64,000 nucleotides of DNA from Chloroflexota bacterium (GCA_028874195.1 JAPPLM010000053.1:1-64000); one strand, 5' to 3'. Counted from the stretch's first letter, positions 29,819 to 40,567 are shown. Numbers and translations: made by a program. Notes: generated by a model from the letters alone, not told the origin.

Positions 29819-30157
29819 ATGGGAGTTACAACCGAGCGGCAAGATAACACCTTAATCGCAAAGTCCGAGGGTCGCATCGATGGCGCAAATGCCCGGGAAT
29901 TCCAGGACGCATTGGACGCCGCAATAGACTCGAGTGAGCGGGCCGTAGTGTTGGATCTAGAGGAAGTATCTTACATAAGTAGTGCTGGCTTACGTGTAAT
30001 CCTCCTAACGGCAAAGTCCCTGCAAAAGCAGGACGCCAAATTCGCAGTGTGCTCGCTTTCTGAATCAATCCGCGAAATCTTCGAGATCAGCGGTTTCGAT
30101 CAGATCATTGCCGTCCACGACTCTCGGGATGAGGCAGTAGACGCACTCAAGAATTAG
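29819..30157 (+). CDS. STAS-domain anti-sigma-factor antagonist (SpoIIAA/RsbV-like)
   Basis: A 112-residue single-domain STAS protein starting at the ATG at 29819, with AAGGAG nine bases upstream. The phosphorylatable serine lies in YISSAGLRVILLTAK, the family's key motif. In partner switching the unphosphorylated form binds the RsbW/SpoIIAB kinase and frees its target; the kinase phosphorylates the serine and a PP2C phosphatase removes the phosphate. A PP2C and a kinase follow in the same operon. Confidence 0.92.
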   Translation: MGVTTERQDNTLIAKSEGRIDGANAREFQDALDAAIDSSERAVVLDLEEVSYISSAGLRVILLTAKSLQKQDAKFAVCSLSESIREIFEISGFDQIIAVHDSRDEAVDALKN

Positions 30158-30249
30158 ACCGCCCATTGTTTCGCGGCGTCGAGAACTCGTGCTGGCTCAT
30201 GGGAAACATCACATGGGCGTGGCATTGTAGTTCTTGAGGAAAGGGAATA

Positions 30250-31410
30250 ATGGAACCACCCTATAAGATCCTCGTAGTCGACGACGAACCGGATCTCGAG
30301 CCGCTCATGCTGCAACGTATGCGCCGGCACATTCGAGCGGGGCGCTATACCTTCGTTTTTGCCCAGAACGGGATAGAAGCGCTGGAGCGTTTGAACGAGC
30401 AAGACGATATTGATATGGTTCTCTCCGATATCAATATGCCTCGCATGGACGGCCTGACGCTGCTCGAACAGATACCCAAAGTCGACCCCAACATCCGCGC
30501 TGTGATCGTTTCGGCGTATGGCGATATGAAGAATATCCGCACGGCGATGAATCGCGGCGCATTCGACTTTGTCACGAAGCCGCTGGACTTTGCGGATCTG
30601 AAGATCACCATAGACAGGACGCTGAGCCACATGACTGAGTGGCGCGAGGCCCTCTCCTCGCGCGACAAGCTGGTCGCACTGCAGAACGAACTCAACGTGG
30701 CCAGTCAGATCCAGCAATCGATTCTCCCCACCGAGTTTGCCCAAGGCGATAACTACCGGATCTACGGCAGCATGGATCCCGCGCGCAATGTCGGCGGGGA
30801 CTTCTTCGACGTCGTGCACATGGAAGGCGGTTTCGTCGGCCTGGCTATCGCAGACGTTTCGGATAAAGGTGTGCCGGCAGCACTCTTCATGATGTCCACT
30901 CGCACGCTCCTCAAGGGTTCCGCTATTGGCATTGGCGACCCCGGTAAAGTACTTGGCGAAGTCAATGAATTGCTGGAAGAGGACAACGACGCCGGCATGT
31001 TCGTCACCGTCTTCTACGCCGTGTACAATCCGTCGAACGGAGAGCTTGCCTTCGCAAATGGCGGGCACAACAGTCCGCTCATCGTCCATGCCGACGGTAG
31101 TTCTACCTTTCTTCCATTGACCAAAGGGATTGCGCTGGGCGTAATGCCCGGCCTTTCTTACCAGGAGCAGTCTATAAAGCTGGCGCCCGGCGATACCGTG
31201 TTCCTCTATACCGATGGTGTGACGGAGGCGATGAACACCGAAGGTGAAGAGTTTGGAGAGGAGCGTCTCCAGCAAGTATTCGCAACCGTTTCTCCCCAAG
31301 ACCCACAAGCAGCGAACGAGGCGGTCTTTGCTGCCGTACGGGAGTTTGCGGGCGAAACCCCACAGTCCGACGACATTACCTGCCTAGCATTGAGTCGTAG
31401 CGAGTCGTAA
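30250..31410 (+). CDS. Response regulator with SpoIIE/RsbU-type PP2C phosphatase output
   Basis: A 386-residue fusion. The receiver domain (about 1-125) has the acidic pair VVDDEPDL, phospho-acceptor Asp60 in LSDINMPRMDG and VTKPLD. A coiled linker (RDKLVALQNELNVASQIQQSILP) leads to a SpoIIE/RsbU phosphatase domain (about 155-386) with RNVGGDFFDV, ADVSDKGVPAALFM, ANGGHN and TDGVTEAMN. Phosphorylation by a histidine kinase, probably the one downstream, would control dephosphorylation of the STAS protein. Confidence 0.93.
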   Translation: MEPPYKILVVDDEPDLEPLMLQRMRRHIRAGRYTFVFAQNGIEALERLNEQDDIDMVLSDINMPRMDGLTLLEQIPKVDPNIRAVIVSAYGDMKNIRTAMNRGAFDFVTKPLDFADLKITIDRTLSHMTEWREALSSRDKLVALQNELNVASQIQQSILPTEFAQGDNYRIYGSMDPARNVGGDFFDVVHMEGGFVGLAIADVSDKGVPAALFMMSTRTLLKGSAIGIGDPGKVLGEVNELLEEDNDAGMFVTVFYAVYNPSNGELAFANGGHNSPLIVHADGSSTFLPLTKGIALGVMPGLSYQEQSIKLAPGDTVFLYTDGVTEAMNTEGEEFGEERLQQVFATVSPQDPQAANEAVFAAVREFAGETPQSDDITCLALSRSES

Positions 31411-31412
31411 CG

Positions 31413-31832
31413 TTGAGTACAGAGTTGCGCCTAAAAGTCGAGACCCGACACGATGAACTGGACCGGGTTACTGCCGCAATAGAGGATTTTGCTCTGGAGG
31501 CCGACTGGCCGTTAGACCTTGCATTCAAGGTGAATCTGGCCCTTGAGGAAATTGTGATCAACGTCATGAACTACGGTCACGACGACGGTCTGCATGAGAT
31601 TGACATTACCCTAACCACCGAAGAAGACTCCCTCACTATTGAGATCGTAGATGACGGTCGGCCCTTTGATCCGCTGCATGACGCGCCAATACCCGATGTG
31701 AACGCGGAACTCGAAGATAGGAATATTGGCGGTCTTGGCATCCATTTCGTGCGCAAGATGATGGATGACGTGCGGTATCGGCGGGAAGAGGGTAAGAACC
31801 ATCTGACTTTGGTTACGAGTTTAGCAAAATGA
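31413..31832 (+). CDS. RsbW/SpoIIAB-like serine kinase / anti-sigma ATPase
   Basis: A 139-residue GHKL-type ATP-binding protein with the N-box LALEEIVINVMNYGHDD and G-boxes VDDGRPFDPL and GGLGIHFVRKMMDDV. Such kinases phosphorylate the STAS antagonist and sequester a sigma factor or another target. It starts at TTG two bases after the preceding stop. No sigma-factor gene lies in the operon, so the target is elsewhere or is not a sigma factor. Confidence 0.9.
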   Translation: MSTELRLKVETRHDELDRVTAAIEDFALEADWPLDLAFKVNLALEEIVINVMNYGHDDGLHEIDITLTTEEDSLTIEIVDDGRPFDPLHDAPIPDVNAELEDRNIGGLGIHFVRKMMDDVRYRREEGKNHLTLVTSLAK

Positions 31833-33112
31833 AAAAGGTCTCCAGCCTTTCGGCGGCCGCGCTCACCCGCCGCGGCCTCACGATGGCCGCCGGAAGCCTC
31901 GTAACGGGTTTGCTTGTTGGCTGTTCCACCTCCGGCCAAGTCGGTGACTCTGTCGTCGCGGAAGCAACGCCAACACCTGAGACCGTCGCGGGAGACACGC
32001 AATTAGCCGCTCCCGGTGTTACCGATGACCAGATTCTTTTCGGCCAGTCTGCGGCATTCACCGGTCCCGCTGAAGAGCTCGGCAAGAACATGGAGTTCGG
32101 CATCAGAGCCGCATTCCATGAAGTAAACCAAAAGGGCGGAGTCCACGGGCGGGAGCTTGTTCTCCTTATAGCGGATGATCGCTACGAGCCAGAGCTTGCC
32201 ATTGCCAACACCAGAAAGCTCATTGAAGAACTTGGCGTGTTCGCCCTCATTGGCGCTGTTGGCACGCCAACGTCCCGTTCCGCGGTTCCGGTAGCTTTTC
32301 AAGCAGGCGTCCCGTATATTGCCCCCTTCACCGGCGCCGAAATCCTGCGCAATCCCGATTTGGTCAATGTCATAAACTTGCGCGCCTCTTACTATCAAGA
32401 GACCGAAGAGATGGTCAAACGCTTGACCACGGACCTGGGCGTCACGCGCATTGGTGTCCTCTATCAGGATGACTCTTATGGTCGGGCCGGCTACAACGGC
32501 GTGCGGCGGGCACTTGAGAAGCGCAGTATGCAGATGGTGTCCATTGGCGTATACACGCGCAACACAACGGCAGTGAAGGCGGCCCTATTGGATCTCCGTA
32601 GAGGGAATCCCGAAGCCGTAATCATGATCGGCGCTTACCAACCAGTAGCTGCTCTCATCAAATGGGCGCGGCAAATTGACATGGAAGCAATTTTCATGAC
32701 GGTTTCATTCGTCGGCAGCAATGCCTTGGCGGAGGAGCTTGGGCCTGACGGTGAAGGCGTATTCGTGACACAGGTGGTGCCCTTTCCAACGGATCGTACC
32801 ATCCCTGTCGTCAAAGACTACTTTAACGCTACGCGTGACTTGTCTTCCTGGCACGATCCCGGCTTTGTCTCACTCGAAGGCTACCTCGCCGGCCGCCTGG
32901 CTATCGCGGCGCTCGAACACTGCGTCCCTGATCCTACCCGACAGTGTTTTCTGGAAAGCGTACGAAACCTTGGTTTGATTGACCTCGGCGGCTTTAAGCT
33001 CAACTATGAGGGAATGAACGATAACCAAGGTTCTGACGAGGTTTTCCTCACCATGATTGACTCCAACGGCAACTATCAGTCTGTGAGCACGCTGCGAGAC
33101 GTACAGCCGTGA
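31829..33112 (+). CDS. Periplasmic ligand-binding lipoprotein (Leu/Ile/Val-BP family)
   Basis: A 427-residue type I periplasmic-binding protein. The N-terminus has two arginines, a hydrophobic stretch and the lipobox TGLLVGC, so it should be anchored outside the membrane. The core shows GQSAAFTGPAEELGKNMEFG and GVLYQDDSYGRAGYNGVRRAL, typical of amino-acid or amide sensors. No permease or ATPase genes follow. The gene overlaps its neighbours by four bases on both sides (ATGA and GTGA), so it probably serves as the sensor for the downstream kinase. Confidence 0.88.
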   Translation: MKKVSSLSAAALTRRGLTMAAGSLVTGLLVGCSTSGQVGDSVVAEATPTPETVAGDTQLAAPGVTDDQILFGQSAAFTGPAEELGKNMEFGIRAAFHEVNQKGGVHGRELVLLIADDRYEPELAIANTRKLIEELGVFALIGAVGTPTSRSAVPVAFQAGVPYIAPFTGAEILRNPDLVNVINLRASYYQETEEMVKRLTTDLGVTRIGVLYQDDSYGRAGYNGVRRALEKRSMQMVSIGVYTRNTTAVKAALLDLRRGNPEAVIMIGAYQPVAALIKWARQIDMEAIFMTVSFVGSNALAEELGPDGEGVFVTQVVPFPTDRTIPVVKDYFNATRDLSSWHDPGFVSLEGYLAGRLAIAALEHCVPDPTRQCFLESVRNLGLIDLGGFKLNYEGMNDNQGSDEVFLTMIDSNGNYQSVSTLRDVQP

Positions 33113-35277
33113 TCGACCGGATCAAAGGTCTGCTGGAGACCAGGTATCGCATTTCCACCCAACTCTATCTGGGCATTGGCGGTGCTGTGGCGCTCGTTAT
33201 TGCCGCCAGTCTTGTGGGTTGGTTCTCATTCAATCAAGTCGGGGACGTCCAGCGGCGTGTCAATGAAGGCCGGGTCCCTGAAATGGTGGCCGCCTTTAGG
33301 GTCGCACAGCACAGCAACTCCCTCGTGGCTGCCGCCCCACGTCTTACGAGCGCAGTCTCTGCCGAGGACTTTGCCGGTGTGGCCGCGAGCATCGACGAGT
33401 CGCATGCTGCCCTAGAACAGCAACTTGCCGTTCTTGAGCAGGCCGACGCGGGGGACGAGCGTTTTGCACGCATTCGTGACCACGCTGACGCTTTGATCTC
33501 CAACATTAGCGCGGTCAAAGACGGCATGTCGGAGTCATTCGACTTGAACAAGGAAAGCGATCAATTACGAGTTGATTTGACTGCGGTTCGTACTAAGTTG
33601 GGTGAAATCCTGACTCCGCTAATTGATGAGCAGATCTTCTATACAATTACCGGTCATAGACTCTTGGGGGAGGGGCCTGCCCCCCGCGAGGAGCATTTCT
33701 CGGAAGAAGAGTTTTACCGTTATTACCACTTGGGGCTTCTCCAGACAAATGCGAATATTGCCACCGAGCTTCTCGCCAACTCATATGTAGTTTCGGACGC
33801 TTCTCTCGTTGAACCTCTGAAAGAGCGCTTTGAATCGGCGCAAAGCCGCATCGAGCGGAGCCTCTTTGCACTCGCGGATACCCCGTTCCATGCGGAGCTT
33901 TCTCCGGTTTTTAGCGAGTTGTTCGCTTTGGAAAGCGTGCTAGACTTACGCGCGCGTCAATTACGACTAATAGAACACCAAAATGATTTGCTGGAAAGCA
34001 ATAGCGACCTGGCTAACGAGCTCTTGAGCGAGGTGGAAGGCCTCGTCAGCGCATCGTCAGATAGTGTCCAAGCGGCAACCCAGGCTTCTACCCAAGCGAT
34101 ATTCACCGGTCGCCTTCTGCTGCTGGCGATCGGCCTTATCAGTATCGTTGGCGCACTAATCATCGTGTGGTTGTTCGTCGGCCGGGTCGTCGTAAGCCGC
34201 ATCGAGATGCTTTCGGGATGGATGCGCAGCATGGCCGGGGGCGATTTGGAGACCCAGGTTGAGATTGGCGGGCGCGACGAGGTCGCTGAGATGGCCGCTG
34301 CGCTCGAAGTGTTCCGCCGCCACGCCTTGGAGGTGCAGCGCCTCAACCTGGTAGAAAAGCTCGCAAACGAACTTCAGGGTAAGAATGATGAGCTGGAGAG
34401 CGTGCTGGCCGACCTACGCAAAGCGCAGGATCAAATCGTCATGCGTGAGAAACTCGCGGCGCTTGGTGAACTCACGGCGGGCGTGGCTCATGAAATCAAG
34501 AACCCTCTTAACTTCGTCAAGAATTTTTCCGAAGCTTCCGCAGATCTTCTTGAAGAACTGAATGAGGTACTTAGCGAAAATGGCGGAGAGTTGACCCCCG
34601 ACGACCGAGACCTCATAGAAGAGATATCTGAAGATCTCACGGGCAACCTCAAGCGGATCCACACACACGGCGAACGCGCCAACCGCATCGTGCATGACAT
34701 GCTTTCCATGGGCCGCGGCGCGGGAGGCCTGGAACCGACCAACCTAAACAACCTCCTCGATGAACATGCCCGGCTCGCTTACCATAGCAAGCGCGCTGCC
34801 GATACGGAGTTTCAATTGGATTTGAAGCAGGACTTAGATCCCGAGATGGGAGAGGTCGAGGTCATCCCGCAAGACATGGGGCGTGTCTTCTTGAATATGG
34901 TAAGCAATGCGTGCGACGCGACTGATGAGCGGCGGCGCACTATCGAACAGGCAGATGGCAGCACGGACTATAGTCCCACCGTGTGGCTTTCCACAAAGCG
35001 GGGCGACGAGACCGCGGTAATTCGCATCAGAGACAATGGCGCGGGCATACCGCCTGACGTAATTGAGAGGGTCTTCAACCCATTCTTCACCACGAAGCCT
35101 CCAGACAAGGGCACCGGTCTCGGCTTGGCAATGTCCAGCGACATCGTGCGCCACCGTGGCGGGACAATACGAGTAAAGTCCGAGCCCGGTCAGTTTACCG
35201 AGATGACCATTGAATTCCCCCTTGAGCCGGTAGCCATCGAAGAAGACGCTGACGAAGCGGCGGTTCAGGCACAGTAA
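33109..35277 (+). CDS. HAMP-domain sensor histidine kinase
   Basis: A 722-residue membrane kinase: first membrane helix about 18-41, an extracytoplasmic helical region of about 290 residues, second helix about 332-357, HAMP about 355-410, coiled coil, then the H-box with His461 (GVAHEIKNPLNFVKNF), N-box (MVSNACDA, near 597) and G-boxes (DNGAGIP at 642, GTGLGLAMS near 668). It starts at GTG overlapping the stop of the binding-protein gene. The likely circuit is binding protein to kinase to receiver-PP2C. Confidence 0.93.
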   Translation: MIDRIKGLLETRYRISTQLYLGIGGAVALVIAASLVGWFSFNQVGDVQRRVNEGRVPEMVAAFRVAQHSNSLVAAAPRLTSAVSAEDFAGVAASIDESHAALEQQLAVLEQADAGDERFARIRDHADALISNISAVKDGMSESFDLNKESDQLRVDLTAVRTKLGEILTPLIDEQIFYTITGHRLLGEGPAPREEHFSEEEFYRYYHLGLLQTNANIATELLANSYVVSDASLVEPLKERFESAQSRIERSLFALADTPFHAELSPVFSELFALESVLDLRARQLRLIEHQNDLLESNSDLANELLSEVEGLVSASSDSVQAATQASTQAIFTGRLLLLAIGLISIVGALIIVWLFVGRVVVSRIEMLSGWMRSMAGGDLETQVEIGGRDEVAEMAAALEVFRRHALEVQRLNLVEKLANELQGKNDELESVLADLRKAQDQIVMREKLAALGELTAGVAHEIKNPLNFVKNFSEASADLLEELNEVLSENGGELTPDDRDLIEEISEDLTGNLKRIHTHGERANRIVHDMLSMGRGAGGLEPTNLNNLLDEHARLAYHSKRAADTEFQLDLKQDLDPEMGEVEVIPQDMGRVFLNMVSNACDATDERRRTIEQADGSTDYSPTVWLSTKRGDETAVIRIRDNGAGIPPDVIERVFNPFFTTKPPDKGTGLGLAMSSDIVRHRGGTIRVKSEPGQFTEMTIEFPLEPVAIEEDADEAAVQAQ

Positions 35278-35576
35278 CGACAAAGAGTCCCGGCCGTAGA
35301 ACAATGGAGTAGGCTGTAGGCTGCGCTCTTGCTTGCCGGGTTCATAATCTTCCCCTCTGGGCGTTGCGGAGTCATCGAGGGCAACCCGCAGCAGTCGTAA
35401 GGAATGCGTCTTTGGCGTTTCGAAGCACGCCAGGCATCCGGAAGCAGCGTTACATAACTGGACTTGGAGCGTGGCTTGAAATTGCCTGCGTGTTTTGATA
35501 CTGTTCTGGCGGGACGTGTATCGTTATTCCGCTCGACTGCGGCGCTTCCCACTTCAGCGCCTGAGTCGATACCACA

Positions 35577-37091
35577 GTGCTTTCTGTACCCTGGCGGAAA
35601 TCCAAAGATTTGCCGTATGCGAGACTTGCCGTGAATTTTGACGAATACCAGCTAGACGATGATGTCTACGACGAGATGTTTCTCCCAGACGGTACGCCGC
35701 GGGGACACAGCCAAGATCTTTACGAGCTTCTTTGTCAACTATCTTCCGAGGAACTAGCGAACATCCAAGACCGGGTTACCCGATCATTTTCCAACGAAGG
35801 CATTACCTTTACGGTTTACGGCGATGAGGAAGCTGAAGAGCGCATAATTCCCATAGATTCTCTGCCGCGGGTCCTTTCCAACACTGAGTGGCAGCAAATC
35901 GAAGCCGGCCTTACACAGCGTATCAGTGCGCTGAATAGCTTCCTGGAAGATGTGTACGGAAGAGCCGGCTCCAATGACCCTTACGGCGAGCCGAGGATCG
36001 TCCACGATGGCGTCATCCCCGTGGACATGGTGCGCGGGTGCCCGCAGTACCGGGTCGAGATGCGCGGGTTTTCCGCGCCTCATGGCACCTGGGTTGCGAT
36101 TTGCGGCACCGACATCGTGCGCACCAATGACGGTTTCCGTGTGCTTGAGGATAACTTGCGTGTTCCCTCCGGCGTCTCTTATATGCTCGCGAACCGTGAG
36201 GCGGTAAAGAAGAGCTATCGCCGTCTATATCGAAGGTCCCGCGTGCGCGAAATCGAGCACTACGGTCAGGTGCTCCAGACTACGTTGCGGGAACTGGCAC
36301 CGGGTGGACAATCCGACCCCACCATCGTCTTGCTGACACCTGGCGTATACAACTCCGCCTTCTATGAGCACATCTTCCTGGCCCGTGAAATCGGCGCCGA
36401 ACTCGTGGAAGGCCGTGACTTACTCGTCAATAACGGCTTTGTCTATATGCGCACCACCACCGGGCTGCGACGCGTTGACGTCGTGTACCGGCGGGTGGAC
36501 GACGATTTCTTGGATCCGCTGGTTTTCCGCCCGGATTCTCTGCTTGGCGTGCCGGGTTTGCTCCATGCCTATAAGCTGGGCAATGTGGCACTTGTGAACG
36601 CGCCGGGCACCGGCGTTGCGGACGACAAGAGCATGTATGCCTATGTGCCCGACATGATCCGCTACTACCTCGGTGAAGAGCCGATACTTGCGAATGTCGA
36701 GACCTATCTCTGCAGACGACGTGAGGACCTGGAATATACCCTTGACAACTTACAGGATATGGTGGTAAAACGGGTCGGTGAATCCGGTGGTTACGGCATG
36801 CTGGTTGGCCCTCACGCATCACCTCAGGAGCGGGAGGAATACGCGGAACAGTTGCGTGCGGACCCGGCCGGATTCATTTCACAGCCAGTACTTGCGCTCT
36901 CGCGCGCGCCCTGCTTCATTGACGGTCGCTTCGAGCCCCGTCACGTGGATCTGCGCCCGTTTGTGCTGCACGGCCGCGAGACTCGCATAGTGCCCGGGGC
37001 GTTCTGCCGCGTTGCCTTGCGACGGGGCAGCTTGGTCGTCAATTCTAGTCAAGGAGGAGGCGGGAAAGACTTCTGGGTAGTTGAAGACTGA
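35577..37091 (+). CDS. Circularly permuted type-2 ATP-grasp protein (DUF404/DUF407)
   Basis: A 504-residue protein with hallmark segments FDEYQLDDDVYDEMF, VDMVRGCPQYRVEMRGF, RTNDGFRVLEDNLRVPSGVSYM and the late VVKRVGESGGYGMLVGPHA ATP-grasp loop. The family is predicted to form peptide-like bonds and is usually clustered with alpha-E and transglutaminase genes, as here. Starts at GTG; no strong ribosome-binding site is seen. An ammonium transporter gene follows after 28 bp. Confidence 0.9.
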   Translation: MLSVPWRKSKDLPYARLAVNFDEYQLDDDVYDEMFLPDGTPRGHSQDLYELLCQLSSEELANIQDRVTRSFSNEGITFTVYGDEEAEERIIPIDSLPRVLSNTEWQQIEAGLTQRISALNSFLEDVYGRAGSNDPYGEPRIVHDGVIPVDMVRGCPQYRVEMRGFSAPHGTWVAICGTDIVRTNDGFRVLEDNLRVPSGVSYMLANREAVKKSYRRLYRRSRVREIEHYGQVLQTTLRELAPGGQSDPTIVLLTPGVYNSAFYEHIFLAREIGAELVEGRDLLVNNGFVYMRTTTGLRRVDVVYRRVDDDFLDPLVFRPDSLLGVPGLLHAYKLGNVALVNAPGTGVADDKSMYAYVPDMIRYYLGEEPILANVETYLCRRREDLEYTLDNLQDMVVKRVGESGGYGMLVGPHASPQEREEYAEQLRADPAGFISQPVLALSRAPCFIDGRFEPRHVDLRPFVLHGRETRIVPGAFCRVALRRGSLVVNSSQGGGGKDFWVVED

Positions 37092-37119
37092 GGATCGTAG
37101 CATTCAGGAGAGAGGGTAC

Positions 37120-38517
<1,398 letters not shown>

Positions 38518-38544
38518 AGGTTGCGGGCAGAGGAACCGCATCGC

Positions 38545-39531
38545 ATGCTCTCACGAAGCGCACAAGGCCTCTATTGGATGGGGCGGTATCTCGAAAGAGC
38601 GCAACACCTCTGCCGCCTGCTGCAACTGCAGACGGCGGCTTTGGTGGACCGTCCTGTCCAGGAAATCTACTTTGGCTGGAGTCGAATCTACATAAGTGTC
38701 AACCGCCTCCCGCCCGGCGGCAGCCTCGGACTTACGGGTGGTGATGACGGCTCTTTTGAAGAAGACTTCACGCTGGCTGACTCGTACACCCTTGCCGACG
38801 ACCTCACCTTCGAGCGCTCGAACCCCGGTTCCGTCTGGAGTTGCTTCGCGATGGCGCGGGAGAACGCCCGCCAGACGCGCAACTGCGTAAGCGCGGAGAT
38901 GTGGTCGCAATTGAACCTGTTCTACTTGCGCTTGCAAGAGCGAGACATTCAAGACATTTGGTCCACATCTCCGGAGAGCTTCTACGCTCAGACCACCAAT
39001 GAAATAAACACGCTCATAGGTGTCGCGGCGGCCACGATGTACCGCGACGCTGGGTGGCACTTCTTGCAGTTGGGGCGCTTCGTCGAACGTGCCCAACTCG
39101 CGGTCTCCCTCTTTCAGGCACACCTCGCTACGGAAGTCCACTTCGAAGAGTCATCCGAAGCGGACTGGACCAGCCTCTTGCGCGCCTACCATGCTTTGGA
39201 AGTCTATAACCGCAGCTATAGCGTGGACGTGCAGCCGAACCAAGTCCTGGACCTCCTGGCTACAGATCCACTCCTGCCCGATTCTTTGTGCCAATCACTC
39301 GACGTCGTGGGTGCGCAGCTTGACGCTATCGGCCCAGGACCGAACGCTGAATCCAGCGGCGCGACGCGACGGCTCGCCGGCCGCCTGGGGTCACTGATCC
39401 GTTACGATTGGCCCGACTTGGAAGACCGGGAGCAGGCGCTAGAGGATTTGAGCGCGTTCTGTCGAGACCTTCACACCCTCATCACCGCGACGTATTTCGA
39501 TTATCAGGTCGACGCATCCCCCGTCTCGTGA
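38545..39531 (+). CDS. Alpha-E domain protein (DUF403)
   Basis: A 328-residue helical protein with the family N-terminus MLSRSAQGLYWMGRYLERAQ and the internal block WHFLQLGRFVERAQLAVSL. I use the ATG at 38545, with AGAGGA upstream, rather than the TTG at 38521. Alpha-E proteins are known mainly from clusters with ATP-grasp and transglutaminase-like proteins; their biochemical role is not established. The gene ends 4 bp before the next start. Confidence 0.9.
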   Translation: MLSRSAQGLYWMGRYLERAQHLCRLLQLQTAALVDRPVQEIYFGWSRIYISVNRLPPGGSLGLTGGDDGSFEEDFTLADSYTLADDLTFERSNPGSVWSCFAMARENARQTRNCVSAEMWSQLNLFYLRLQERDIQDIWSTSPESFYAQTTNEINTLIGVAAATMYRDAGWHFLQLGRFVERAQLAVSLFQAHLATEVHFEESSEADWTSLLRAYHALEVYNRSYSVDVQPNQVLDLLATDPLLPDSLCQSLDVVGAQLDAIGPGPNAESSGATRRLAGRLGSLIRYDWPDLEDREQALEDLSAFCRDLHTLITATYFDYQVDASPVS

Positions 39532-39535
39532 CGTT

Positions 39536-40567
39536 ATGGCCGGATCGAGGTTCTCCCGTCATTCCGAGCACAGCGTCGAACCAGGGTTCGCAGAATCTAA
39601 AAGCCGCACTGCTGGTTCAAACCGCTTCGCGATCGAGCACGTCTCCCACTATCGCTACACCTCACCGGCGCGGCACTCGATTATGTCCCTCTGCCTGCGA
39701 CCGCGCAACAGTGTGAAACAGCACCTCTTGCATTTCGCTCTGACCACAGACCCCTTCACTCTCTACAGCTCGGGAATGGACCCCTACGGCAACATCAAGA
39801 ACGTTTTCAGCGTGCACCAGTGGCACGAATCCCTCAAGATCACCGCCCACACCACGATCGACACCGGGCCCGCTGCCCAGCTACCGACCTCCTTGGCAGC
39901 CGGCGCGTGGGACACGATCAATGCGTGGCGGGATTCTTTCGCGCTCTGGGACTTTACCCACGATAGCCCGCTGGCCCGGTCGTCACCCGCCCTCACTGCC
40001 TTCATTGCGCGCGAGAGCATCAAGCCTGCCGACGATCCCTTGCAGGCCGTGGGCATGCTGTCGGAGAAGCTGCACAGTGTCTTCGCTTACATGCCCGGCA
40101 GTACGTCGGCGGCTTCGCCTATCGACCACATCCTGGAGTCCGGCCGGGGCGTCTGCCAGGACTACGCTCACGTCATGATTGCCATTGCGCGCTCCTGGGG
40201 GGTGCCGGCCCGTTACGTCTCCGGTTACGTCCACGTGACGGGCGAGAGCCGCGAACAGACACAAATGTCCTCGCAGGCGCGGACCTCGTCGCAGACACAA
40301 ACTTCGTTGCAAACGCAGACTTCGTCGCAGACGCCGCAGACCGCTACCCACGCGTGGGTCGAATGCCGACTGCCCGGCCTCGGCTGGGTCGGCTTCGATC
40401 CCACTAACCAGACCCTCGCCGGAGACCACCACGTCACCATCGCCGTCGGACGCGACTACCAGGACGTGCCGCCTTCCAAAGGCGTGCTGCACGGCTTCGT
40501 GGGGAGCATCTTGGAGGTGGACGTGCGCATGCGCCTGCTCACGCCAGCGCAGGCCGAAACGGCGTGA
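39536..40567 (+). CDS. Transglutaminase-like cysteine peptidase family protein
   Basis: The 343-residue protein has a bacterial N-terminal domain beginning FAIEHVSHYRYTSPARHS and a transglutaminase core with catalytic Cys (SGRGVCQDYAHVMIAIA), His (THAWVECRLPG) and Asp (GWVGFDPTN). Between the Cys and His blocks an insert of about 30 Ser/Gln/Thr residues is encoded by an 18-bp tandem repeat. The first 25-30 residues come from a dispersed repeat that is also found at 2934-2974; family members normally start near FAIEHV. No strong ribosome-binding site is visible, so the true start is uncertain. Confidence 0.88.
   Translation: MAGSRFSRHSEHSVEPGFAESKSRTAGSNRFAIEHVSHYRYTSPARHSIMSLCLRPRNSVKQHLLHFALTTDPFTLYSSGMDPYGNIKNVFSVHQWHESLKITAHTTIDTGPAAQLPTSLAAGAWDTINAWRDSFALWDFTHDSPLARSSPALTAFIARESIKPADDPLQAVGMLSEKLHSVFAYMPGSTSAASPIDHILESGRGVCQDYAHVMIAIARSWGVPARYVSGYVHVTGESREQTQMSSQARTSSQTQTSLQTQTSSQTPQTATHAWVECRLPGLGWVGFDPTNQTLAGDHHVTIAVGRDYQDVPPSKGVLHGFVGSILEVDVRMRLLTPAQAETA
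39558..39598. repeat. Dispersed repeat, copy B (inside the transglutaminase gene)
   Basis: About 35 of 41 bases match copy A at 2934-2974. It is read in frame as RHSEHSVEPGFAES, forming part of the transglutaminase N-terminus upstream of the conserved domain. Confidence 0.7.
40261..40332 (+). repeat. In-frame 18-bp tandem repeat (four units)
   Basis: Units begin at 40261, 40279, 40297 and 40315; the last is GCAGACTTCGTCGCAGAC. Being a multiple of three, the array keeps the transglutaminase frame and encodes an SSQTQTS-type low-complexity loop. The last unit agrees at 16 of 18 positions with the unit at the yebC stop codon (3182). Confidence 0.75.

Noticed and set aside
30154-31308. 384-residue minus-strand open frame
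   Set aside because: Antisense shadow of the receiver-PP2C gene, which has clear receiver and SpoIIE motifs.
31829-33112. Amino-acid ABC importer operon
   Set aside because: Only the binding lipoprotein is present; permease and ATPase genes are absent and it is fused into a signalling operon.
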